Of a DNA stretch of 64,000 nucleotides, positions 28,395-38,056 are shown piece by piece. The DNA is taken from the NCBI RefSeq assembly GCF_900184945.1, contig NZ_FXYF01000005.1, forward strand, positions 62,001 through 126,000, read 5' to 3'. Each line of letters begins with the position of its first letter. Position 1 is the stretch's first letter. The position numbers and the translations under genes were made by a program. The stretch comes from Antarctobacter aquimaris. GTDB taxonomy: Bacteria > Pseudomonadota > Alphaproteobacteria > Rhodobacterales > Rhodobacteraceae. The notes under the pieces are model-generated. The model ran no database searches. It was not told the origin of the DNA and saw only the letters and a list, made by a program, of their open reading frames with translations.

Positions 28395-29695
28395 CGACGG
28401 CACGCGTAATCCTGTGGGGCAGGACCATTGGCGCGGTGACATGGGAGGAGGCGCAGGGCGTCGCGCTCTTTGAATATGACCGGGCCTTTCAGTCTGCCGG
28501 TATCGAGGTCGCGCCCCTGACGATGCCTGTGGGGCCGGGGATCTTTCGCTTTCCCGCCTTGTCGCGGGACTCCTTCAAGGGCCTGCCAGGCATGCTGGCG
28601 GACAGCCTGCCGGACAAATTCGGCAATGCGGTGATTGACGCATGGCTGGCCCGCGAGGGCCGCCCGCGGGAGTCCATGAACCCCGTTGAGCGTCTCTGCT
28701 ACACCGGGAGCCGGGGCATGGGCGCGCTGGAGTATCAACCGGAGGCCCCGATACGAAAGGAGCCGGGAGACAAGCTGTCGATCTCGGCCCTCGTCGATCT
28801 TGCACGGGACGTCATCGAGGCGCGCGAAGGGCTATACGGCGCGCTGAATGGTGGCGAGGCAGACGAGACAGCCTTGCGGGACATTCTGCGGGTGGGGACT
28901 TCTGCCGGCGGAGCGCGTGCCAAGGCTGTGCTGGCATGGAACCCGTCCACCGGAGAGTTCAGGTCCGGGCAGGTCGAGGTCGACGACGGCTTTGAACACT
29001 GGTTGATGAAGTTCGATGGCGTGTCGGGGAACAAGGACAAGGAGCTTGCGGATCCTATGGGGTTCGGGCGCCTGGAGTATGCCTGTTACCTGATGGCGCA
29101 GGATGCCGGTGTGGAGATGTCGGAGTGTCGGCTCTACGAGGAGGGAGGACGCGCGCATTTCATGACAAGGCGCTTTGACCGCACGGGCCATGGCCGAAAG
29201 GTGCACATGCAGTCTTTGTGCGCGATGCGACACTTTGATTTCAACATCGCACGCGCCTATTCCTACGAGCAAGCGATCGAGACGGGAAGGTTACTGAAGC
29301 TCCGGCGCAAGGACCTGGAGCAACAGGTTCGTCGTGCCTTTTTCAATGTGACGATCCGGAACCAGGACGATCACACCAAGAACATCGCATACCTCATGGA
29401 CCGATCCGGAACCTGGACGCTCTCGCCGGCCTTTGATGTGGTCTATGCATATAACCCGTCGGGCTCGTGGACGTCCCAGCATCAGATGTCGATCAATGGA
29501 AAGACGACGGATTTCGCCGAAGACGACCTGATCGCCCTCGCGTCTTTTGCGGATATTGGAAAGAGCCGGGCCCAAAGGATGCTTGCCGAGGTTCGGGATG
29601 CGGTCATGTCCTGGGAGCGTTACGCAGAGCGTGCCGGTGTGCCGGGCGATCTCGCGAAGCGCGCGAAAAATGGCTTCCGGCTGAGCCTGAAGTAA
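28391..29695 (+). CDS. hipA: HipA-family serine/threonine kinase toxin
   Basis: 434 residues, full length for HipA, a kinase that in E. coli phosphorylates GltX and causes persistence. Visible: the N-terminal HipA_N fold, the Gly/Ser loop VGTSAGGARAKAVL (equivalent of the Ser150 autophosphorylation loop), the catalytic NQDDHTKNIAYL and the metal-binding LSPAFDVVYAYNP. All key residues appear intact, so the toxin is probably active. Coupled to hipB. Less GC-biased codons than its neighbours suggest horizontal acquisition. Confidence 0.92.
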   Translation: MTTARVILWGRTIGAVTWEEAQGVALFEYDRAFQSAGIEVAPLTMPVGPGIFRFPALSRDSFKGLPGMLADSLPDKFGNAVIDAWLAREGRPRESMNPVERLCYTGSRGMGALEYQPEAPIRKEPGDKLSISALVDLARDVIEAREGLYGALNGGEADETALRDILRVGTSAGGARAKAVLAWNPSTGEFRSGQVEVDDGFEHWLMKFDGVSGNKDKELADPMGFGRLEYACYLMAQDAGVEMSECRLYEEGGRAHFMTRRFDRTGHGRKVHMQSLCAMRHFDFNIARAYSYEQAIETGRLLKLRRKDLEQQVRRAFFNVTIRNQDDHTKNIAYLMDRSGTWTLSPAFDVVYAYNPSGSWTSQHQMSINGKTTDFAEDDLIALASFADIGKSRAQRMLAEVRDAVMSWERYAERAGVPGDLAKRAKNGFRLSLK

Positions 29696-30117
29696 GTGTT
29701 GTTGCAGTGGGCAGAACGGCCGGGACGCCGCCCTGCGGCGCCGGCGGGTCGTGCAAAGGTCCGCCATGGGCCGGCTGCGCCGCGGCGCGCCTTGCTGCGC
29801 GTGCGACGGTGGCGCTGCGTGTCCTGGTCGATCTGGGGACCGGAGCCGCCATCGGACATGCCCCGCCAGGCGCGGGGACATATGGGCGTGCGGGATCGAC
29901 GCGGCGGCGCGGTTGCGGAGGCGTGAGGGACCGGGGTGCGGGGTGTCTGCCGGTCGGCTGGGTGGACAGGGCCGGCCCTGGGGTGTGGCTTGGCGGGGGC
30001 CGCTTGGGTCTGCTCGGCCCAGGACACTCCGGGGGCCGATACGACTCGACGGCCCGCGCCGGGTCGTGGCACCGTCGGTCCGGCGCCTGCGTTGCCAATT
30101 CGGGGATATGAGGGACA
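29696..30117. other. 422-bp GC-rich non-coding region
   Basis: Between hipA and the LysR gene. No frame resembles a protein; the open frames are GC-driven Arg/Pro/Gly strings. No T-tailed terminator, repeat or RNA gene was recognised. Confidence 0.55.
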
Positions 30118-31020
30118 ATGCCTGCCGAACCGGACTGGAACGACTTTCGGATCATCCTCGCGCTTGGCCGTGCCGGATCGGTGGCGGGGGCGGCGCGGGT
30201 GCTGAAGGTCGATGCCTCGACCGTCAGCCGCAGGCTGGCGGCGGCCGAGGCCGCGTTTGGCGCCGCGCTGATCGTGCGCGAGGGACGCGCCTTTGCCCTG
30301 ACCACCGAGGGCAAGGCGGCCTTTGCCGCCGCAGAGGCCATGGAGAACGCCGCCGACCAGGCGCGGGCAGCCGTGCGAGGTGCGCGCGATGAGCTGGCCG
30401 GTGTGGTCCGCATTGCCTGTCCTCCCGTGGCCATCCGCTATCTCGAGCGCTTTCCCGACATGGTCGCGGCCCGCCATCCCGGGCTGGGTGTCGCGCTTTT
30501 GTCCGGCCGCGCGCCGGTCAACCTGTCGAAAGGCGAGGCTGACATTTCGATCCGGGCGGTTCGGCCCGCCGACCTGGACCTGGCCGTCGCGCATGCCTTT
30601 GGACTCGGGTCCGGGGTCTATGCCGCGAAATCCTACCTGGAGACGCACGGCCGCCCGGCGACCCCGGCCGATGTCGCGGGGCACGCGCTGGTCAGATACG
30701 CCGAGCCGTTCCTGCACATGCCGCCCTTTGCCTGGGTCGAGCAGTTCGCCGAGCCGGGCGCGCCCAGTGTCCGGGTCGACAACATCGACATCGCGCAGCA
30801 CCGGATCGCCAGCGGGGCGGGCATCGGGGTCCTGTATTGCATTGCCGGGGACGCGGACGACCGGCTGGTCCGGCTGTTCGACGACCCGGTCGACGTGATC
30901 GAAATGAACATCGTCTACCACCAGTCGATGCGCGGGTCCGCGCGGCTGCGCGCGGTGCTTGACCTGCTGGTGGCCTGGCATGTCGCGCGGCGCGCCGCCC
31001 TGGAGGGGCGCCCGGGCTGA
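30118..31020 (+). CDS. LysR-family transcriptional regulator
   Basis: 300 residues. The N-terminal winged helix (WNDFRIILALGRAGSVAGAA, then VDASTVSRRLAAAEAAFGAALI) is followed by an effector-binding domain (VRIACPPVAIRYLERFPD onward, GAGIGVLYCIAGD). The target is unknown. The two small genes after it are convergent, so no divergent partner is present; upstream lies the empty 422-bp stretch. This LysR subtype often regulates a neighbouring metabolic gene, which may have been lost here. Confidence 0.9.
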   Translation: MPAEPDWNDFRIILALGRAGSVAGAARVLKVDASTVSRRLAAAEAAFGAALIVREGRAFALTTEGKAAFAAAEAMENAADQARAAVRGARDELAGVVRIACPPVAIRYLERFPDMVAARHPGLGVALLSGRAPVNLSKGEADISIRAVRPADLDLAVAHAFGLGSGVYAAKSYLETHGRPATPADVAGHALVRYAEPFLHMPPFAWVEQFAEPGAPSVRVDNIDIAQHRIASGAGIGVLYCIAGDADDRLVRLFDDPVDVIEMNIVYHQSMRGSARLRAVLDLLVAWHVARRAALEGRPG

Positions 31021-31038
31021 GGCGCCGGGCGGCTGCCC

Positions 31039-31326
31039 TCAGCGATAGAAATGGGTCGCTTCGAATGCCAGTTCGGTCGGCGGCGCGGTGAAGCCGCCCT
31101 TGATCCCGCGCCCCATGAGCGGGGCAAAGACCTCGGTCATGAAGCGATCCCAGCTGTCTTTCGACTCCTGGATGGCGATCACCTGGAACCCGCCGGGTAC
31201 CGGCCCGGCGACATGGGCGATCTGGCCCTCCGGGATGCGGCCCAGCGCGCCGTTCATGGCGCGCATCGCGGCTTCGTATTGCGCGGCGGTGCCGGCGGGG
31301 AAGAAGTGCGAGATGACATAGGGCAT
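31039..31326 (-). CDS. Small hypothetical protein, dimeric ferredoxin-like fold suspected
   Basis: 95 residues beginning MPYVISHFFPAGTAAQYEAA. The layout (YVISHFFP strand, helix AAQYEAAMRAMN, IAHVAGPVPGGFQVIAI strands, DSWDRFMTEVFAPLM helix) resembles antibiotic-biosynthesis-monooxygenase-like or YCII-like small proteins. No catalytic residue can be named. It lies 17 bp downstream of the NTF2-like gene on the same strand, so the two form a pair. Confidence 0.7.
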   Translation of the reverse strand: MPYVISHFFPAGTAAQYEAAMRAMNGALGRIPEGQIAHVAGPVPGGFQVIAIQESKDSWDRFMTEVFAPLMGRGIKGGFTAPPTELAFEATHFYR

Positions 31327-31343
31327 GGCGTGGTCCTTTCGCG

Positions 31344-31712
31344 TCAGGCGCTGGCTGGGTGGGGAATGGGGGCGGCCGCGCTGTCCGAGAGGTCCGAGAC
31401 ACCGGATTCGATGCGCACGATCTGTCCCTCCCGCTTGTGGTGGACGATCATCGCGGCCTCGCGCGATCCGCTGGCAAAGGACAGGGTGGTGTGAACGACC
31501 AGGATATCGTCGTTCTCGTAGAGGCAGCGCATGCTGTCGATGGTGCGGTTGCCGGGGCGCCAGACCCTGTACAGCAGGGCGCGCATGGCGTCGCGGCCGA
31601 TCGTGTCGCGGGATTTGTGACGGACATATTCGAAATCGTCGGCCAGCAGCCTGGCATAGCGGTCGGCGTCGTCCGTCCGCATCGCGGCTTCCATTTCGGG
31701 GTAGATCGGCAT
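31344..31712 (-). CDS. NTF2-like / SnoaL-like protein
   Basis: 122-residue NTF2-fold protein (DUF4440/SnoaL type): a helical start PEMEAAMRTDDADRYARLLA, then DDFEYVRHKSRDTIGRDAMR and the beta-sheet IDSMRCLYENDDILVVHTTL followed by MIVHHKREGQIVRIESGVSD. Such proteins bind small ligands or act as isomerases; the ligand is unknown. The ATG at 31712 follows a strong GGAGGAG site; the ATG ten codons earlier lacks one. Confidence 0.75.
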   Translation of the reverse strand: MPIYPEMEAAMRTDDADRYARLLADDFEYVRHKSRDTIGRDAMRALLYRVWRPGNRTIDSMRCLYENDDILVVHTTLSFASGSREAAMIVHHKREGQIVRIESGVSDLSDSAAAPIPHPASA

Positions 31713-31984
31713 CGGGGCTCCTCCGGTTCGGGCGCGCGGCAACTGTGCCCTTCGAAAAGGGAGGGAGTGCCGGGCTCAGGGGTGTCGGTGACGTCGCGGG
31801 CGTGTCGCCCACGACAGGATGAAGGGTAGCGGGAGCCGCGAAACGCGTCGACAGACATCCCTGCACGCGACGCTTGCAGTTTTGCCGGGTGCGCGGTCTG
31901 GCCATGTGGCAAGGGTCGACAGTCCGGCCAGCGGCATCGGTCACACGGGGCACCGTGGTGCCGCCTGTGCGCCGAGACCGCCGG

Positions 31985-32713
31985 TCAGCCGGCCTCGCTG
32001 CGCAGCGCCTGTGCGGCGGCGAAAAGCCCGGACACGTAGGGATCCTTGATCCCGAGGACCTCCAGGTGGTCGTGCAGGTCCGACAGGTAGTCGAAATTGC
32101 TGCCGAACAAGCCCTGGGCCTGCGCGATCATCCTGGCCTGGTCCCGCAGCGGAATGCCGGGCTTGATGCTCTCGTGCTCGCGGTTGGCGACAAAACCCAG
32201 CGCCTCGACCGGCCCGGCCACGGTGTCCAGGGTGAGCCAGAGCGGACGGTAGACCGGGGCCAGCATTTCGCGCCGGAACAGGACAAATGTCTCGTGCTCG
32301 AGCTTCTCGCGCGGAATGCGAAAGGCGAGCCCCTCGCAGCTGCCGCCCAGGTCGATGGCCGGCATCAGCCCGGGCGCTTCGCGCGAGCCGCGGCCGCCGT
32401 CATCCCACAGGCAGAAGCTGCGCTGGTGTCCGGCACAGCGGGCATGGCGGATCTCGTCGAACGCGACAGAGGGATCCCACATCAACGAGCCGTAGGCAAA
32501 GATCCAGAGGTCGCGGTCCCGGCGACCGTCCAGCCATTTGCGGCGGTCGGCCTCGCGCTCTGCGCAGGGGGTGCGCCAATCGGCGGGAAACCCGGCCCGG
32601 GCACCGTGGGCGTCGATGGCCGCGAGGTCGAGATCCCGGAAGAAGGACTCGGCCGCGGGCCTGATCTTGCCGCGCAGTTCGGGGTGAAGGTGGTAGGCGT
32701 CTTTTTGGGTCAA
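31985..32713 (-). CDS. ChaC-like gamma-glutamylcyclotransferase
   Basis: 242-residue ChaC-family enzyme that would release 5-oxoproline from glutathione. The substrate-binding loop IFAYGSLMWDP and the catalytic Glu in NREHESIKPG are present, with ARCAGHQRSFCLWDDGGRG between. No ATG gives the family N-terminus; a TTG at 32713 (LTQKDAYHLHPEL) with GGAG 9-13 nt upstream is the likely start. With two GST genes in this part of the window, it suggests active glutathione turnover (inference). Confidence 0.85.
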   Translation of the reverse strand: MTQKDAYHLHPELRGKIRPAAESFFRDLDLAAIDAHGARAGFPADWRTPCAEREADRRKWLDGRRDRDLWIFAYGSLMWDPSVAFDEIRHARCAGHQRSFCLWDDGGRGSREAPGLMPAIDLGGSCEGLAFRIPREKLEHETFVLFRREMLAPVYRPLWLTLDTVAGPVEALGFVANREHESIKPGIPLRDQARMIAQAQGLFGSNFDYLSDLHDHLEVLGIKDPYVSGLFAAAQALRSEAG

Positions 32714-32924
32714 ACGCCTGCTCCGGCCGGGCGCCCCGTGGCATGAATGGCGGTCAGCTTGTGAGCCGGCCGGCCACAAGTCAATGACGGGCACCGCCTT
32801 TCGGGGGTGTGCGGCGCCGCGGAACAGGCCGTGCCGGGAGCGGGGAATCGCGGCGGCGCGGGATCGACGCTGCCGCGCGGGCGGCGTAGGGAACAGGGGC
32901 GGCACGATTGGGCAGGCCCTTCCG

Positions 32925-34187
32925 TCACTGGCCAGCAAGGCCCGCCTGTTCGGTGCGGGCATCGCTGCCGATGAACCCGCCGGACTGGCGGTTCCACAGC
33001 GTGGCATAGAGGTTTCCCGCCGCCAGCAGCGCCTGATGCGTGCCGCTCTCCACGATCCGCCCCTGATCGAGCACGACAATGCGGTCCATCTCGGCGATGG
33101 TCGACAGCCGGTGGGCGATGGCGATCACCGTCTTGTCGCGCATCACGCGCTTCAGTTCGACCTGGATCTCGGCCTCCACCTCGCTGTCGAGCGCGCTGGT
33201 GGCCTCGTCGAGGATCAGGATCGGCGCGTCCTTCAGCATCACCCGCGCCAGCGCGATCCGCTGTCGTTGTCCGCCCGACAGCTTTACCCCGCGTTCGCCG
33301 ACGTGGGCGTCATAGCCGGTGCGGCCCTGGCTGTCCTTCAGCCCGCAGATGAAGTCATGCGCCCGCGCCTCGCGCGCGGCGGCCTCGATCCGGTCCTGAG
33401 TCAGGTCGGCCTGGCCAATCGTCAGGTTTTCGCGCACCGAGCGGTTCAACAGGGCGGCCTGCTGGCTGACCATGCCGATGGCGCGGCGCAGGCTTTCGGG
33501 ATCGACGGCGCGGATGTCCTGCCCGTCGATCCGGATGACGCCGTTTTCGGGCTCGTAGAACCGCAGGAACAGGTTGACCAGCGTCGACTTGCCCGCACCG
33601 GACGGCCCGACCAGGCCGACCTTCTCGCCCGGGGCGATGCGCAGGTCGACCCCCATAAGACCGCCCTGCCCCTTGCCATAGTGGTGCCGCGCGCCGTTCA
33701 CCGTGATCTCGCCCGCCGTAACCCTGAGCGCGGGCGCGTCGCCGTCGTAGGGAATGGCCAGCGGCTGCGCGATGGTGTGCAGCGCCTCGCGGATCGCGCC
33801 CACCTGTTCGAAGATCCGCCAGACCGCCTCGAGGATCCATTCCGCCATGGTGGTGATGCGCAGCGACAGCGCGACCGCCGCGCTGACCAGGCCGATGGTG
33901 GCGCCGCCCTGGCTCCACAGCCAGATGCCGTAGCCGACGATGCCCACCATGATCACGCCCTCCAGCCAGACCGTCACCGTGCGCAACGCCAGCCCGATCT
34001 GGCGCGCGCGGAACAGGGTCTCACGCGTGTGTTCCAGCGAGGCATGGTGGTCGGCCTCGAGGTCCGCGCGGCGGGCAAACAGGCTGACGGTGTCGAAATT
34101 GGAGAACGTGTCGACCAGCTTGCCCAGAAGCCCCGACTTGGCGGCGCTGAAGTTCTCCATCGCGCGGACCATGCGCGGCACGATCAC
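32925..34187 (-). pseudogene. ABC exporter, C-terminal part (frameshifted gene)
   Basis: Second part of one ABC exporter: the last transmembrane helices, then the nucleotide-binding domain with Walker A GPSGAGKST, VSQQAALLNRSVRENLTIG, signature LSGGQRQRIALARVM, Walker B ILILDEATSALD and the switch His in AHRLSTI. The frame opens at a GTG (34187) that overlaps the upstream TGA as GTGA. The conserved helix runs from ALYIALM in the first frame directly into IVPRMVRAMENFS here, so one base was lost near 34188. Restart at the GTG would make a separate polypeptide. Confidence 0.85.
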
Positions 34188-34807
34188 GCCATCAGCGCGA
34201 TGTACAGCGCCATCCAGATGAACAGCGGGATCGCCAGGCGGATGTCGGTGCCGGCCATCAGCATCACCACCCCGATCACGTAGACAAAGCCGAAGGCGAC
34301 GGCATTGATCGACTGGTAGATCGCGTCCGAGGCGTAGTTGCCCATCAGCACGAGCCGCGATGCGGTGCGGCCTGCCAGGTCCTCCTGGAACCAGCCGACG
34401 GACTGCCTGGTCAGGTGATCGTGGGCGCGCCAGCGAAACAGGTTGGCGACGTTGCAGGAAAACGCGATGTCGTTCACCGAGAAACGGACGAACTGCGACA
34501 GCGGGCGCAGCAGGATGACCATCACCGCGGCCAGGATCAGGCTGAGGCTGTGCGTGTCCCAGATCGCCGCGGGCGGTGTTTCGGCCAGCATGTCGATCAA
34601 CCGCCCGGCATAGCTGATCAGCCAGACTTCGACGGCTGCGGCCAGGACCGTGGCAAACACGCTGAAGATCAGGACACGCCGCAGCGGGTGCAGATGCGAT
34701 GTCAGGTAGGGCCAGACCCGCGCCGAGGGCGTCTCGCCGGAGCCGTGGACATAAGGGTCAGCGAGGTTCAGCGCGCGCCGTGTGAGCCAGTCAAAGGGGT
34801 TGGACAT
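34184..34807 (-). pseudogene. ABC exporter, N-terminal membrane part (frameshifted gene)
   Basis: First part of the same exporter: MSNPFDWLTRRALNLADPYV, then about four membrane helices (LIFSVFATVLAAAVEVWLIS, LILAAVMVILLRPLSQFV, and FGFVYVIGVVMLMAGTDIRL). It stops in the middle of a helix at ALYIALMA-TGA. The start at 34807 was chosen over 34831 because the family N-terminus begins there. There is no homopolymer at the break, which makes a trivial sequencing slip less likely, though not excluded. The normal gene would encode about 626 residues. Confidence 0.85.
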
Positions 34808-35020
34808 GGACAAATTTCTTTCCGCAGGCACGTTTGGCTGGAATGGTCCGGTCCGGGTCCAGAATGGCGCATCGTCCGGACCGCTTCAATCCGGCATTGA
34901 CCGCACGGGTCGCACCCCCGGCATGGCAGACCGCGGCTGCCTGTTGGAAAGGCAGTCCCTGGGACTCGGCCCCGTCGGTTCGGACCGGATCGGGCCGCCT
35001 CACGTCCCTCCGGACGACAC

Positions 35021-35045
35021 AAGGCCCCGCACATGGCGGGGCCTT
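35021..35045 (-). terminator. Terminator hairpin after choX
   Basis: Perfect 10-bp stem AAGGCCCCGC/GCGGGGCCTT with a 5-nt loop, 27 bp past the choX stop. It lacks a clear T-run beyond the stem's own TT. The remaining 34808-35020 stretch shows nothing else recognisable. Confidence 0.65.
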
Positions 35046-35071
35046 GGCGATACGCGCGGTGACGCGCCCTG

Positions 35072-35992
35072 TTACTGAAGCGCGCCCATGACGGCGGCCA
35101 TGGCGTCGCCGCCATCCCTGGTGGTCACACCGTCCAGCCAGGCGTCGAGCACGCCGGTGTTGGCCGAAAGCCAGGCCCTGGCGGCGTCCTCCGGGTCCTG
35201 CCCGTCATCCAGGATGGCGCCCATGATCTGGTTTTCCATCGCCAGCGTGAACTCGAGGTTGGTCAGCAGCTTGCCGACGTTGGGGCACTCGGCGACATAA
35301 CCGGCGCGGGTGTTGGTAAAGACCGTGGCGCCGCCGAGGTCCGGGCCGAACCAGTCGTCGCCGCCGGTCAGGTAGGTCAGATCATAGTTGGCGTTCATCG
35401 GGTGCGGCTCCCACGCGAGGAAGACCACAGGCTCGTCGCGGCTGACGGCGCGGCCGACCTGCGCCAGCATCCCCTGTTCGCTGCTTTCCTTGACGTCGAA
35501 TTCCTTGAGGCCAAAGGCATCGGCGGCAATCATGTCGATGATCAGGCGGTTGCCGTCGTTGCCCGGCTCGATGCCGTAGATCGTCTCGTCCAGCGCATCG
35601 GCATGGGCGGCGATATCGGCGAAATCGGCGATCCCGAGCGCCGCGCCCACCGCGTTGGTGGCCAGGGTGTATTTCGCGCCGGTCAGGTTGGCGCGCACCG
35701 TGTCGACGGTGCCGGCCTCGCGGTAGGGCGCGATGTCGGCCTCCATGGTGGGCATCCAGTTGCCCAGGAACACGTCGATGTCGCCCGCCGCCATCGAGGT
35801 GTAGGTCACCGGCACGGACAGCACCTTGATGGCGGTCTCGTAGCCCAGCGCCTGCAACACGAGGGTGGTGGCGGCGGTGGTGGCGGTGATGTCGGTCCAG
35901 CCGACGTCCGAGAAGGTGACAGAGTCGCAGTCTGCCAGCGCCGCACCGGCGCAGAGGCCCAGCGCGAGGGCCGAGGTAAGGGTCTTGGTCAT
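35072..35992 (-). CDS. choX: Choline ABC transporter periplasmic binding protein
   Basis: 306-residue OpuAC-type binding protein for choline. Signal peptide ALALGLCAGAALA before DCDSVTFSDVGWTDI; ligand-cage Trp in GNWMPTME and AWEPHPMN are the aromatic-box regions of ChoX. C-terminal hinge and DPEDAARAWLSANTG helix intact. The ATG at 35992 begins the signal peptide and is preceded by AGGGAGACC. It lies upstream of choWV on the same strand but is separated by some 8 kb, including hipBA and the broken exporter; its own terminator makes it a single transcript. Confidence 0.93.
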   Translation of the reverse strand: MTKTLTSALALGLCAGAALADCDSVTFSDVGWTDITATTAATTLVLQALGYETAIKVLSVPVTYTSMAAGDIDVFLGNWMPTMEADIAPYREAGTVDTVRANLTGAKYTLATNAVGAALGIADFADIAAHADALDETIYGIEPGNDGNRLIIDMIAADAFGLKEFDVKESSEQGMLAQVGRAVSRDEPVVFLAWEPHPMNANYDLTYLTGGDDWFGPDLGGATVFTNTRAGYVAECPNVGKLLTNLEFTLAMENQIMGAILDDGQDPEDAARAWLSANTGVLDAWLDGVTTRDGGDAMAAVMGALQ

Positions 35993-36062
35993 GGTGGTCT
36001 CCCTGTTTTTATGCGCGCGAGTAGACCGCGCCTTGGCCGGCTTTGCAACCGAGGTGCAATAA

Positions 36063-36089
36063 GGGGGGTATTTGCACAGAGAAGAAGCC
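36063..36089 (+). repeat. Dispersed element, short inverted partner of copy C
   Basis: GGGGGGTATTTGCACAGAGA followed by AGAAGCC is the right arm only of the dispersed element. It faces copy C at 36108, so the two arms could pair as a roughly 20-bp imperfect stem. Confidence 0.65.
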
Positions 36090-36107
36090 ATAAACGCCGC
36101 GCCCGTG

Positions 36108-36177
36108 TTTCTTCTCTGTCAAAATACTCCCGGGGGGAGTCCCGGACTTGCTCCGGGACGGGGGGCAGCGCCCCCCC
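36108..36177 (-). repeat. Dispersed GC-rich hairpin element, copy C
   Basis: TTTCTTCTCTGTCAAAATAC then TCCCGGGGGGAG, middle hairpin GTCCCGGA/TCCGGGAC, and the GGGGGGCAGCGCCCCCC arm. It lies in the divergent gap between choX and the adenine deaminase gene. Confidence 0.8.
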
Positions 36178-36233
36178 TCGCCCCGCCCTGACACCTGTGA
36201 CATGATCCGGGAAAGGCACAAGGAGGCAGGCAC

Positions 36234-37928
36234 ATGGCGGAACTGGAGCGGCGGATCGCGCAGGGGCGCGGCGACGAGGTTGCGGACAAGGTGCTGCGCG
36301 GCGGGCGGGTCTACGACCTGATGACCGGCGATCTGCTGGAGGGCGATGTCGCGATCTGCGGCGACACCGTGGTCGGCGTGTTCGACACCTACGAGGGGCG
36401 CGAGGTGATCGACGTCAGCGGGCTGATCCTGGTGCCCGGCTTCATCGACACGCACCTGCACATCGAATCCTCGCTGGTGACCCCTTTCGAGTTCGACCGC
36501 TGCGTCGGGCCGCGCGGGGTGACGACGGCGATCTGCGACCCGCACGAGATCGCCAACGTGATCGGCGCGGCGGGGGTGCGCTATTTCCAAGAGGCCAGCC
36601 GCCACACGCTGATGGACATCAAGGTGCAGCTGTCGTCCTGCGTGCCCTCGACCCACATGGAGACGGCCGGAGCGCAGCTGGACGCCGCCGATATCGCCGC
36701 CTTGCGCGGGCATGCCTCGGGGCTGGGGCTGGCGGAGTTCATGAACTTTCCCGGCGTGATCCACCGCGATCCGTACTGCATGGACAAGCTGCGGCTGTTC
36801 GAGGGCGGGCATGTGGACGGGCATTGCCCGCTGCTGTCGGGCAAGGACCTGAACGCCTACGTCGCCGCCGGCATAAGGACCGAACACGAGGCGACCAGCG
36901 CGGAAGAGGCGCTGGAAAAGCTGCGCAAGGGGATGCGGGTGCTGATCCGCGAAGGCTCGGTCTCCAAGGACCTGCACGCGCTCCAGCCGCTGCTGGACGA
37001 ACGCACTGCGCCCTACATGTGCCTGTGCACCGACGACCGCAACCCGCTGGACATCGGCGAGCATGGCCACCTCGACTACATGATCCGCGAGCTGATCCGG
37101 CTGGGCTGTCCGCCGCTGGCGGTCTACCGGGCGGCGACCCTGTCGGCCGCCGAGGCCTTCGGCCTCAAGGATCGCGGCATGATCGCGCCGGCGCGGCGGG
37201 CGGATATCGTGGCGCTGGGATCGCTGGAGGCCTGCGACGCGCGGCTGGTGCTGGCGGGGGGCGTGGTGCTGTCGGATGAGGCGTTCGCGGGGCGGGAAAC
37301 GGTGGCGCCGGTGGGGCGGCATTCGGTCAAGGCGCCGCGGGTCGTGGCCGAGGATTTCCGCGCCCGCGCCAACCGGGTGGAGACCGACGTGATCGGCATC
37401 CGCGAGGGGCAGATCCTGACCGATCACCTGCACGAGGACATTGCCATCGTCGACGGCGACAAGGCGCCGGACACCGCGCGCGACCTCGTGCGCATCGCGG
37501 TGGTGGAGCGGCACGGCAGGAACGGCAACATCGCCACCGGCTTTGTCCGCGGGTTCGGGCTGAAGGCGGGGGCCATCGCCTCGACCGTCTGCCACGATCA
37601 CCACAACATCGCCTGCGTCGGTGTGGATTACGCCGACATGGCGGTGGCGGCGAACCGGCTGGGGCAGATCGAGGGCGGATTCGTGGTGGTGCGCGACGGG
37701 CAGGTGCTGGCGGAGCTGGCGCTGCCGGTGGCGGGGCTGATGTCGCTGGAGCCGTTCGAGGCGGTGCGCGCGCGGCTGGTGGACCTGCGCGCGGCGGCGA
37801 AATCGCTGGGCGTGGGGCTGGAAGAGCCGTTCCTGCAACTGGCCTTTCTCGCGCTGCCGGTGATCCCGGCGCTGAAGATCACCGACCGGGGCATGGTGGA
37901 TGTGAACAGGTTCGAGATCATCGGCTGA
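36234..37928 (+). CDS. ade: Adenine deaminase (Ade family)
   Basis: Metal-dependent amidohydrolase of 564 residues, the usual length, converting adenine to hypoxanthine. Metal site [17 protein letters not shown] (about residues 70-86), [21 protein letters not shown] and the catalytic [10 protein letters not shown] region. The C-terminal domain [16 protein letters not shown] is typical of Ade. No transporter or purine genes adjoin. Preceded by an AAGGAGG site 7-13 bp before the ATG. Confidence 0.95.
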   Translation: MAELERRIAQGRGDEVADKVLRGGRVYDLMTGDLLEGDVAICGDTVVGVFDTYEGREVIDVSGLILVPGFIDTHLHIESSLVTPFEFDRCVGPRGVTTAICDPHEIANVIGAAGVRYFQEASRHTLMDIKVQLSSCVPSTHMETAGAQLDAADIAALRGHASGLGLAEFMNFPGVIHRDPYCMDKLRLFEGGHVDGHCPLLSGKDLNAYVAAGIRTEHEATSAEEALEKLRKGMRVLIREGSVSKDLHALQPLLDERTAPYMCLCTDDRNPLDIGEHGHLDYMIRELIRLGCPPLAVYRAATLSAAEAFGLKDRGMIAPARRADIVALGSLEACDARLVLAGGVVLSDEAFAGRETVAPVGRHSVKAPRVVAEDFRARANRVETDVIGIREGQILTDHLHEDIAIVDGDKAPDTARDLVRIAVVERHGRNGNIATGFVRGFGLKAGAIASTVCHDHHNIACVGVDYADMAVAANRLGQIEGGFVVVRDGQVLAELALPVAGLMSLEPFEAVRARLVDLRAAAKSLGVGLEEPFLQLAFLALPVIPALKITDRGMVDVNRFEIIG

Positions 37929-38056
37929 GGCGGCGAGTTCCCGCCGGGAAAACCCCGTTTCGAGACAAACTGACCCGACGCGGGGCACGGTCCTTCACCT
38001 CGGGTTAACGCCTCGTGACGATGCTGGCGCGGTCCCGCCATCCCGAAAGGACCGCC

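Noticed and set aside
29696-30117. Possible gene between hipA and the LysR gene
   Set aside because: All frames are GC-driven Arg/Pro/Gly strings without start signals or motifs.
32784-34283. 499-codon open frame opposite the ABC exporter
   Set aside because: Antisense shadow; its continuity comes only from GC bias, while the exporter motifs on the minus strand are unmistakable.
38006-38012. GGTTAAC as a CtrA half-site before the CHASE kinase
   Set aside because: A single half-site without a partner at the right spacing is too weak.
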